From Planctomycetaceae bacterium (GTDB lineage: Bacteria > Planctomycetota > Planctomycetia > Pirellulales > Pirellulaceae): a DNA stretch of 5,075 nucleotides. A program made the position numbers and the translations under genes. The stretch lies in assembly GCA_007695205.1 (NCBI GenBank), contig REEF01000955.1, positions 1-5,075 on the forward strand. Reading direction: 5' to 3'. Shown piece after piece: positions 1 to 5,075 of the stretch. Below the pieces are notes generated by a model. It saw nothing but the letters and a program-made list of their open reading frames with translations, searched no databases and was not told the origin of the DNA. The number at the start of each line of letters is the position of its first letter. Position 1 is the first letter of the stretch.

Positions 1-12
1 AATGGTTCCAAA

Positions 13-91
13 GTAGTAGGCACACTCCGTGTGCCGTAACCTGTCTCCCTGTGCCCTGACCAGCGGACGGCACACGGAGTGTGCCTGCTAC
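13..91. repeat. Imperfect palindromic intergenic repeat with 25-base inverted arms
   Basis: The arms at 13-37 and 67-91 are reverse complements at 24 of 25 positions, separated by 29 bases. Each arm contains a smaller palindrome (GGCACACTCCGTGTGCC at 19-35 and its complement at 69-85) with a 7-base stem and a 3-base loop, so the element can form either one long hairpin or two small ones. The spacer at 45-55 contains a decayed half copy (CTCCCTGTGCC). The element lies just downstream of the leftward GxGYxYP gene. It could be a REP- or MITE-like element, or it could act as a transcript end. No T-run typical of an intrinsic terminator follows it. Confidence 0.75.
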
Positions 92-97
92 CACGAG

Positions 98-141
98 GTG
101 TGCCGTAACCTGCGCACGGCACACGGAGAGTGCCTGCTACC
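98..141. repeat. Second, partial copy of the same palindromic repeat
   Basis: GTGTGCCGTAACCTG at 98-112 repeats 29-43 exactly. The 25 bases at 117-141 repeat 68-92 with one change (A at 129 against T at 80). GTGTGCCGT at 98-106 pairs with ACGGCACAC at 116-124, giving a 9-base stem with a 9-base loop. The left outer arm is missing, so this looks like a truncated or partly deleted unit of the adjacent element. Positions 142-169, between this copy and the stop codon of the gene to the right, show nothing recognisable. Confidence 0.7.
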
Positions 142-169
142 GTTTGTTCAAGTGATTTCTGCGAGGCCG

Positions 170-2074
170 CTATGGCTTGGTCAGCGGAACCTGGCCGGCG
201 GCCGCTTCCGGGTGGTTTTGCAAGAAGATGCGATACAGCTCGAAGAACGTCGGGGCATCCAGCAGATGGATGTCCGGATCGATGGATCGAGCTGTTTCGT
301 AGACCTGCACATACCAAGCGGGGGTCTTCAGGATGGCGCGAAACCAACTGAATGGCAACTGCCGCACCCGAACTCGCTCGGCAACCGTGGCGGCCGCCTT
401 GGACGCGGAATCGCCTAAGTCATAGTCGGCTCGCATCACGGGCATCTTGCCGTGCAGCAGCGACGGCGGAACCTTCTGGGGCACGATCCCGTTCGGGCTG
501 AACCGCGAGTAAGCGTCCAGCCCAAGATCGTTCAAGCCCGGCGCGAACCCGTCGATCACAAAGCCCGTAACCGTCAGCCCCCACCGGTCGTACAGCGGTT
601 GGCAGTGACGTGCCCACAGGTCCAGCCCACAGGGCAGCCCTGATACGCGCGGTTCCTGCAACATCCCCGGATTCAGATAACCGGCCCCGTTATTGGCAGA
701 CGCAAAGTAGTCGTTGGGGCTGGCCGTTCGTCTCAAATAGTCCAATACGTGAGGCGCCCGGCGCTCGAGGATGGGGCTGATCGACCACATCAGGGGGATC
801 TTGCCGCGGTCCGGATGGTCCCAAACCACGGGCATCTGCTGTTGGACCCACGCTGCCGAATCCCAATCGCCCACGTAGAACAGGATGAACTTGCGCCCCC
901 GAAAATCGACGCGACCGTCTTCCGTTAGGTACCCGCGTTGCCGCAACTGATCGTGCGAAACCCAGGGCTGCGGATAACTGGGCTTCAACGGAAAGTGCAT
1001 CCAGAACGAAGCATTGGCCATGGCGGCCAACCCAATGGCGTCGGCGTCCATCAAGGCGTTGTAAGCGCTGACGATCCGCGCGTATTCCCATTCGGTGGGG
1101 ACCGGCGGATGTTTGCCGCCGGCGCCGGGATGATCGGTGTACTTGTAAGCCCAAGGCGTGAACCCGCCGATGTGGATCATCCGGTCGCGCCCCGCCTGGT
1201 CCCAGGCGCTTCGAAGTAACGCTTCGAGTGTTCGCAGATCCGTACCATGCGGCTGATCGGGATCGTCGATCGGCGATTCGTCCGGCCAGACGTGCAGATC
1301 GAAGAACCAGCCGCGACGCGCCACAAAGAAGTCGTGATTGGTCAAGGTGTGCTGGTTCGGCGCCGCCAGCACACGGACGCCCCGATCGATCCAGTAGGCG
1401 TCCAAGTAGTAGGCGGCGTACGCCGAGTCGACTTTACCCGTATCCAGATAGTGAGCTTGCATCCATCGGTACGCATCGCACTTGGCGCTTCCGGTCGAAG
1501 GCTGGTCGGTCCCAGGAATCGTCCCGCGACCGGTAAACAGCGACGAACCATCCTCTTGCAGCAGTCGTCGGACAACGGGCAACTGCGGTCCGCTCAGCAC
1601 CAAACGATGGTACATGCTGTCCGGCGCGGGGTCATAGCGGACCGCGATCAGATCTTCGGCGCCCGCGATCGTCGACGCCACATTGCTGGTGGCCGGAACG
1701 GCCGGATCGTACAGCACCACGCCTCGAATATGTTGGCGGTGTTGGTTGACCAGTTCTTCGATGCTGGGAATTGCCCGACGCGAGCGTCCATCCAGCCACT
1801 GGCCTGGTTCGCTGAGCCGGTCCAGCCAATGATCGTCGACGTTGCGCCCCCCAGCTCGAACAAACCGCACGTACAGACGCGGCGCATCGCGATTGACAAT
1901 TCCTTGCAGCGTCGCGGTCGCATGAACGTGGTCCCAAACGCGCGCGGTTTCCGTGGGATTCGTCGCATCAAACTGCAACGCCCCCGTCAAGTCGTAAACG
2001 TCGATCGGCAGGTCGTCGGCGCCAGCGGCCTGAACCGCCGACACAAGGATGGCCATGGTCAGGAGCCAACGCAT
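170..2074 (-). CDS. Secreted GxGYxYP-family protein (putative glycoside hydrolase)
   Basis: This 634-residue protein has a signal peptide: MRWLLTMAILVSAVQAAGA, with a likely cleavage after A-G-A at about residue 19, so it is probably exported. The family assignment rests on the motif G-A-G-Y-L-N-P at residues 463-469, preceded by a block (HIGGFTPWAYKYTD, 301-314) that I associate with this family. The motif departs from its namesake because the second Tyr is Asn. GxGYxYP proteins are annotated as putative glycoside hydrolases, but I know of no firm substrate. The frame opens further upstream (Met codon at 2164), but that would overlap the preceding gene by 68 bases. The Met at 2074 has an AAGGAA Shine-Dalgarno 7 bases upstream and begins the signal peptide, so I chose it. 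The gene follows the lipoprotein gene by 22 bases and is probably co-transcribed. The family call is fairly sure; the enzymatic role is not. Confidence 0.88.
   Translation of the reverse strand: MRWLLTMAILVSAVQAAGADDLPIDVYDLTGALQFDATNPTETARVWDHVHATATLQGIVNRDAPRLYVRFVRAGGRNVDDHWLDRLSEPGQWLDGRSRRAIPSIEELVNQHRQHIRGVVLYDPAVPATSNVASTIAGAEDLIAVRYDPAPDSMYHRLVLSGPQLPVVRRLLQEDGSSLFTGRGTIPGTDQPSTGSAKCDAYRWMQAHYLDTGKVDSAYAAYYLDAYWIDRGVRVLAAPNQHTLTNHDFFVARRGWFFDLHVWPDESPIDDPDQPHGTDLRTLEALLRSAWDQAGRDRMIHIGGFTPWAYKYTDHPGAGGKHPPVPTEWEYARIVSAYNALMDADAIGLAAMANASFWMHFPLKPSYPQPWVSHDQLRQRGYLTEDGRVDFRGRKFILFYVGDWDSAAWVQQQMPVVWDHPDRGKIPLMWSISPILERRAPHVLDYLRRTASPNDYFASANNGAGYLNPGMLQEPRVSGLPCGLDLWARHCQPLYDRWGLTVTGFVIDGFAPGLNDLGLDAYSRFSPNGIVPQKVPPSLLHGKMPVMRADYDLGDSASKAAATVAERVRVRQLPFSWFRAILKTPAWYVQVYETARSIDPDIHLLDAPTFFELYRIFLQNHPEAAAGQVPLTKP
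2018..2074 (-). other. Signal peptide of the GxGYxYP-family protein
   Basis: Residues 1-19 have one Arg near the start, a hydrophobic core (LLTMAILVSAV) and a small-residue end A-A-G-A before D-D. This is a classical Sec signal peptidase I pattern. There is no Cys at the cleavage region, so it is not a lipoprotein. The exact cleavage site (after residue 17 or 19) is not certain. Confidence 0.7.
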
Positions 2075-2081
2075 CGTGAAG

Positions 2082-2087
2082 TTCCTT
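2082..2087 (-). promoter_or_regulatory. Shine-Dalgarno that fixes the start of the GxGYxYP gene
   Basis: AAGGAA on the minus strand lies 7 bases before the ATG at 2074, within the 22-base gap after the stop of the upstream lipoprotein gene. It supports the 2074 start over the in-frame upstream ATG at 2164. Confidence 0.65.
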
Positions 2088-2096
2088 GAAAGCCGA

Positions 2097-3602
2097 TCAG
2101 TCCTGGGCTCGCACCCGATAAGCCAGCAGCCGATCGTCGTAACGCAAGTACAGCCGCCCACCAATCACCACAGGATGAGCCCAGCTTGCGCCCTGCCCGC
2201 CGGGCGGCAGCCGGAATTCGCTGATCAACTCGAACTCATCCGGAGTCGCCCGGGCCAAGCCGACTCGACTGCGTTCGCTGAACAGGTAGAGCATCCCGTC
2301 GGCGTAGGTGAGCGACCCGCGGCCGACACCCCGCTCGCGCCATTGCATCTGGCCCGTTTCCCAGTCCAGGCAGATCCATCGAGCTCCGCTGAACTGGTGA
2401 GCCGAACCGTACAGGTATCCGTCGACCAGGATGACGCCACCGTGTTGACTATCCAGTTCGTCCGATTCCCAGACATGCTGGACCGATACCGTGGGTCCGC
2501 TGACCTCCAGTTGCAGCAGCCGCGAGCCCGTACCGCCGTAACCGGTGCTGACGAACACGCGACCATCGCGAAACAAAGGCATGAACGCGTTTACTTCGTA
2601 CTGGGTCTCGTAAGGATCCCGGAACAGCAAACGTCCTGTGTCTGCGTCCACCCCGATCACTGCATTGGCGGTCATGGTCACAATGATCCGCAACCCTTCG
2701 TATTCCACCAGGATCGGCGAACCGTAACCGGCCTGGTCACCCGTGGGTTCGGTGATCCAGACGATCTCGCCCGTATTCTTGTTCAACGCTGCCATACTGG
2801 CCAGCTTTCCGCCCGGGGACGTGATGACATGGTCGCCATCGATCAGCAGCGATTCGGCCAACGCCCATTCGATGTTCTCGGCATCGAACGCCTCCAGCGT
2901 ATTCATGGCCCACACCGGCTCGCCCGTCGTCGCGACGATGCAAATCAGATTGCCCAGCGGGCTCTGATGATACAGCCGATCGCCGTCGATCGTCGGGGTG
3001 CCGCGAGTCCCGGGATAGGCCGTTGCCCAAGCCTCGCCGTTTTCCACCTGCCAACGAACCTGACCGTCCAGATCGATCGCCGAGATCATCGTCTTGCCGT
3101 CCAGATTGCCCGCCGTGTAGATCAATCCATGAGCCAGGGTGACGCTTGAGTAACCATTTCCGATCCCTTCGGCGGTCCAATCCAACGGCGGTCCCTCGTC
3201 GGGCCATTGCTTCATCAGCCCCGTGTCCGTGGAAAGATTGTCGCCGGTCGGTCCGTGAAAACGGGGCCAATACGGCGTTTCCGAGTCCGGGAGATCGACG
3301 GGTTCTGACGGCGTGGTGGGTTGAGGTGCCGGGTCGTGCTGGCGGACCGCTGTTTCCGGTGAGGTGGCTTTTTCGGGAGGCAACGCTGGCTCGGGCGGCG
3401 TCACTTCCGGAGATTCCTCCAGCATCGTCTGTGGATCTTCCGGGATCGTCGTTTCCGGATCCTCTTCGGTTGTGGTCAACGGCTCCAAAGCGGGAGCGGG
3501 CGTTGTCGGTGGACCAGTCGGCTGCGGGGTTGGGTCGGAACAACCGACCAACAGGCTGAGCAACAGGCCGAAATGAACGAATGGGTAAACTCTCGATTTC
3601 AT
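2097..3602 (-). CDS. Lipoprotein with PQQ-like (BamB-type) beta-propeller
   Basis: This 501-residue protein begins with a lipoprotein signal (hydrophobic FGLLLSLLVG then Cys21, lipobox L-V-G-C). Ser at +2 would suit the outer membrane by the E. coli rule, if that rule applies here. Residues 24-110 are a low-complexity Pro/Thr/Glu linker. The propeller starts at YWPRFHGPTGDN (111-122), a common opening in planctomycete PQQ-like proteins. Blades show the repeated pattern hydrophobic-x-x-x-x-x-G-x-x-x-W/F at 174-186, 221-233, 271-284, 316-329 and 410-423. The catalytic residues of true PQQ dehydrogenases are not evident, so it is more likely a binding or scaffold propeller than an enzyme. The start has a near-perfect Shine-Dalgarno. 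It is the first gene of a probable two-gene operon with the GxGYxYP gene. Fold is confident; the partner or ligand is unknown, and nothing specific points to BamB itself. Confidence 0.9.
   Translation of the reverse strand: MKSRVYPFVHFGLLLSLLVGCSDPTPQPTGPPTTPAPALEPLTTTEEDPETTIPEDPQTMLEESPEVTPPEPALPPEKATSPETAVRQHDPAPQPTTPSEPVDLPDSETPYWPRFHGPTGDNLSTDTGLMKQWPDEGPPLDWTAEGIGNGYSSVTLAHGLIYTAGNLDGKTMISAIDLDGQVRWQVENGEAWATAYPGTRGTPTIDGDRLYHQSPLGNLICIVATTGEPVWAMNTLEAFDAENIEWALAESLLIDGDHVITSPGGKLASMAALNKNTGEIVWITEPTGDQAGYGSPILVEYEGLRIIVTMTANAVIGVDADTGRLLFRDPYETQYEVNAFMPLFRDGRVFVSTGYGGTGSRLLQLEVSGPTVSVQHVWESDELDSQHGGVILVDGYLYGSAHQFSGARWICLDWETGQMQWRERGVGRGSLTYADGMLYLFSERSRVGLARATPDEFELISEFRLPPGGQGASWAHPVVIGGRLYLRYDDRLLAYRVRAQD
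3273..3533 (-). other. Pro/Thr/Glu-rich disordered linker in the lipoprotein
   Basis: This encodes residues 24-110, dominated by Pro, Thr, Glu and Ser (for example TPAPALEPLTTTEEDPE). It joins the lipidated Cys21 to the first propeller blade. It probably acts as a flexible tether holding the propeller away from the membrane. It is acidic and lacks aromatic residues until near its end. Confidence 0.75.
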
Positions 3603-3609
3603 CAGTAAA

Positions 3610-3616
3610 CCTCCTT
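3610..3616 (-). promoter_or_regulatory. Strong Shine-Dalgarno of the lipoprotein gene
   Basis: AAGGAGG on the minus strand, 7 bases before the ATG at 3602, is an almost ideal anti-16S match. It settles the start codon and suggests efficient translation of the operon's first gene. Confidence 0.8.
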
Positions 3617-3629
3617 GGCAATACGTCTA

Positions 3630-3658
3630 AGAATACCAAAACAACCCGATCATGACAC
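3630..3658 (-). promoter_or_regulatory. Candidate sigma-70-like promoter for the leftward operon
   Basis: On the minus strand a -35-like GTGTCA (3653-3658, 4 of 6 against TTGACA) and a -10-like TATTCT (3630-3635, 4 of 6 against TATAAT) are separated by 17 bases. Transcription would start near 3622, giving a leader of about 20 bases that includes the strong Shine-Dalgarno. The spacing is good but the matches are moderate, and planctomycete promoters are poorly defined, so this is only a candidate. Confidence 0.35.
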
Positions 3659-3709
3659 CCGGTCCTGCTGGGCCATGCTCGTCAGGCCTCCAGGGGCACC
3701 TTATTAGGG

Positions 3710-3740
3710 TTGACAATGCTTCCCTGAAATGGCGTACTTT
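3710..3740 (+). promoter_or_regulatory. Weak promoter candidate upstream of the OleA-like gene
   Basis: A perfect -35 hexamer TTGACA (3710-3715) is followed after 19 bases by a poor -10-like TACTTT (3735-3740, 3 of 6). Transcription from here would begin downstream of the ATG at 3729 and leave a leader of about 150 bases before the ATG at 3900, which would fit the shorter protein. The long spacing and poor -10 keep confidence low. Confidence 0.22.
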
Positions 3741-3899
3741 GATTCGACGGTCGCTTGGTGCCTTTACGAATGGTCGATCTTCCATTACTTTGATCTGCAG
3801 GTGCGGGGACTCCGCTCGCTGTTTGGTCCGACGGGATGGCATTTCATCAAGGCGGCCATCTTTGTTCTTTATTTATTCCTTGCGTTCATTCAGGTCTGC

Positions 3900-5024
3900 A
3901 TGCACTACAACAACGTTTGCATCGAGTCATTTGGCTACACACTGCCGGACCAGATCGTCACCAGCGAGGAGATCGAACGTCGATTAGAGCCGCTGTACCG
4001 ACGTTTGCGGTTGCCCGAGGGGCGTTTGGAGCTGATGACCGGTATCCGGCAGCGTCGATTTTGGTCGCAGGATTCGCTGCCCAGCGATCACAGCATCCGC
4101 AGTGCGCGGCACGCCTTGGCGGCTGCCGACATCGATCTCGACGCGGTGGGCGCGCTGATCCATGGTTCTGTCTGCCGAGATTACTTGGAACCGGCGACGG
4201 CTTGTCGAGTGCATCACGCGTTGGGATTGTCGCCAGATTGCATGATCTACGATGTGTCCAACGCATGTTTGGGCATGATCAACGGCATGCTGCAGGCGGC
4301 CAACATGATCGAACTCGGCCAAATTCGGGCGGCATTGGTGGTCGGTACCGAAAACGGCCGACCGCTGGTCGAAACCACGATCGCGTCCTTGAACGCCAGT
4401 CAGACACTCACTCGAAAACAAGTCAAGTATGCGGTGGCTTCGCTGACGATCGGATCCGGCAGTTGTGCGGTGCTGTTGACCGACCGCGAACTCAGCCGGA
4501 CCGGCAATCGTCTGCTGGCCGCCGGCGTACGCGCCAGCACGGATCATCACCAGTTGTGCCAAAGCGATCGCGACGAGGCGATTGGTACGGGCATGCAACC
4601 GTTGATGCAGACCGATTCCGAACAGCTTATGCAGCAGGGGATCGCTACGGGAGTGGCGACGTTCGGACGTTTCCTGGCCAACGCTCGCTGGGAACTGGAA
4701 GACATCGACAAGACATTCTGCCATCAGGTGGGCAGCACGCACCGCAAACTAATGCTGAATTCACTGGGCATCTCGACCGGAATCGACTTCGCCACATTCC
4801 CTTGGCTGGGCAACACCGGATCGGTGGCCTTGCCGATCACCATGGCGATCGGCTTGGAGTGTGGCCATGTCCGACGCGACGAGAACATCGCTCTGCTAGG
4901 CATCGGCTCGGGTATCAACAGCCTGATGCTGGCAGTGAATTGGCAACGTTCGATCGTTGCGGGCAGCGGCCACTACCAGCGTCAGCATCTGGAAGCCGAA
5001 CCTCAGGTCGCCGTGACGACTTAG
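3900..5024 (+). CDS. OleA-like 3-oxoacyl-ACP synthase III family enzyme
   Basis: This is a 374-residue thiolase-fold condensing enzyme. It has the triad Cys123 (in YDVSNACLGMINGM), His275 (in FCHQVG) and Asn305 (in LGNTGS). Glu97 lies in RDYLEPATA, 26 residues before the Cys, the same spacing as Glu117 and Cys143 of Xanthomonas OleA as I recall them. His to Asn is 30 residues, also as in OleA (285 and 315). The C-terminal LLGIGSGINSLM also resembles OleA. OleA performs head-to-head Claisen condensation of two fatty acyl-CoAs to a beta-keto acid, the first step to long-chain olefins or ketones in the cytosol. Two differences stand out: about 10 extra residues between Cys and His, and a tail of about 25 residues after the last core strand. 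An ATG at 3729 would add 57 residues, but family-like sequence begins at MHYNNVCIESFGYTLP, so I start at 3900. Its Shine-Dalgarno is weak (AGG, 5 bases upstream). A FabH-like or other acyltransferase role remains possible. Confidence 0.87.
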   Translation: MHYNNVCIESFGYTLPDQIVTSEEIERRLEPLYRRLRLPEGRLELMTGIRQRRFWSQDSLPSDHSIRSARHALAAADIDLDAVGALIHGSVCRDYLEPATACRVHHALGLSPDCMIYDVSNACLGMINGMLQAANMIELGQIRAALVVGTENGRPLVETTIASLNASQTLTRKQVKYAVASLTIGSGSCAVLLTDRELSRTGNRLLAAGVRASTDHHQLCQSDRDEAIGTGMQPLMQTDSEQLMQQGIATGVATFGRFLANARWELEDIDKTFCHQVGSTHRKLMLNSLGISTGIDFATFPWLGNTGSVALPITMAIGLECGHVRRDENIALLGIGSGINSLMLAVNWQRSIVAGSGHYQRQHLEAEPQVAVTT

Positions 5025-5034
5025 AGTCTTCACC

Positions 5035-5075
5035 TGTAGGATGCGTGCACGGTGCGCGCATCTTTGTAGGTTGGG
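5035..5075. repeat. Direct repeat TGTAGG flanking the hairpin, cut by the window edge
   Basis: TGTAGG occurs at 5035-5040 and again at 5065-5070, a 30-base period spanning the hairpin, and is followed by TTGGG at the edge. This arrangement suggests a dispersed palindromic intergenic element that continues outside the window. Only one unit is visible, so the repeat nature is inferred. Confidence 0.35.
5040..5062 (+). terminator. GC-rich hairpin after the OleA-like gene, possible terminator
   Basis: GATGCGTGCA (5040-5049) pairs with TGCGCGCATC (5053-5062) over 10 positions including one G-T pair, with a CGG loop. It begins 16 bases after the stop codon and is followed by TTTGT, a short and broken T-run. 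It may end the transcript, or it may simply be the core of a dispersed intergenic repeat. Confidence 0.45.

Larger units (their letters stand above)
3603..3899. other. Divergent intergenic region between the operon and the OleA-like gene
   Basis: These 297 bases separate two genes read away from each other. The left part (3603-3660) holds the Shine-Dalgarno and promoter candidate for the leftward operon. The middle holds a TTGACA on the plus strand (3710-3715). The right part (3861-3890) is T-rich, including TTTATTTATT, and could be a promoter close to the OleA-like start. An open frame in phase with the OleA-like gene runs from 3714, with an ATG at 3729, so part of this stretch could instead encode an N-terminal extension. 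I see no tRNA, small RNA or clear operator. Confidence 0.6.

Noticed and set aside
13..141. Possible CRISPR array at the left edge
   Set aside because: The repeated blocks are in both orientations, and the intervals between them contain more repeat rather than unique spacers of even length.
29..418. Plus-strand open frame beginning in the left-edge repeats
   Set aside because: Its first part is translated repeat sequence and the rest is antisense to the 3' end of the GxGYxYP gene.
1414..1425. Perfect 12-base palindrome CGGCGTACGCCG
   Set aside because: It lies inside the coding sequence of the GxGYxYP protein and encodes ordinary residues (A-Y-A-A region). A single such palindrome is expected by chance at this GC content.
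1247..2089. Long open frame on the plus strand opposite the GxGYxYP gene
   Set aside because: Arg/Gln/Val-rich translation with no recognisable domain. It is antisense to a gene with clear family motifs and signal peptide, as expected by chance in GC-rich coding DNA.
2075..2164. Upstream start (2164) giving the GxGYxYP protein 30 more residues
   Set aside because: It would overlap the lipoprotein gene by 68 bases and would bury the signal peptide behind a non-signal-like stretch. The 2074 start has its own Shine-Dalgarno.
2049..3149. 366-codon open frame on the plus strand opposite the beta-propeller lipoprotein gene
   Set aside because: No domain, signal or ribosome binding site. The minus strand has lipobox, propeller repeats and a strong Shine-Dalgarno, so this is an antisense shadow.
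3627..3842. 71-codon open frame on the minus strand in the divergent intergenic region
   Set aside because: No recognised motif and no Shine-Dalgarno that I can see. It overlaps the promoter candidates and ends just before the lipoprotein gene. Possible but unsupported.
3984..4742. 252-codon open frame on the minus strand opposite the OleA-like gene
   Set aside because: His/Gln/Arg-rich composition typical of an antisense reading. The plus strand encodes a full catalytic triad.

Overview
The window looks like chromosomal DNA of a planctomycete, most likely Pirellulaceae-like. This is inferred from gene content and style rather than from a marker gene. It carries a lipoprotein with a PQQ-like beta-propeller that opens with a planctomycete-type W-P-x-F-x-G-P-x-G-D segment, a secreted GxGYxYP-family protein, moderately high GC, and short palindromic intergenic repeats. 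There is no rRNA, tRNA, CRISPR array, transposase or phage gene.

Layout from left to right. Positions 1-169 are non-coding and hold a cluster of inverted repeats built on the 17-base palindrome GGCACACTCCGTGTGCC. Positions 170-2074 (minus) encode a 634-residue secreted GxGYxYP-family protein. Positions 2097-3602 (minus) encode a 501-residue lipoprotein with a Pro/Thr/Glu-rich linker and a beta-propeller. These two genes lie 22 bases apart, each with a good Shine-Dalgarno, and probably form one operon read leftwards. Positions 3603-3899 are a divergent intergenic region with promoter candidates on both strands. Positions 3900-5024 (plus) encode a 374-residue thiolase-fold condensing enzyme. 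It resembles OleA, the enzyme that joins two fatty acyl chains head to head, more than housekeeping FabH. Positions 5025-5075 hold a GC-rich hairpin flanked by a short direct repeat, running off the window edge.

How they may work together: the two minus-strand genes both make exported proteins, so they may share a surface or periplasmic role, perhaps in polysaccharide handling. That is a guess from the GxGYxYP family being annotated as putative glycoside hydrolases. The OleA-like gene is divergent and probably belongs to a separate lipid or long-chain hydrocarbon pathway whose other genes would lie to the right. I see no clearly new system. The most useful points are the conserved OleA-type active site, the ambiguous start of that gene, the secreted two-gene operon, and the two intergenic repeat types.
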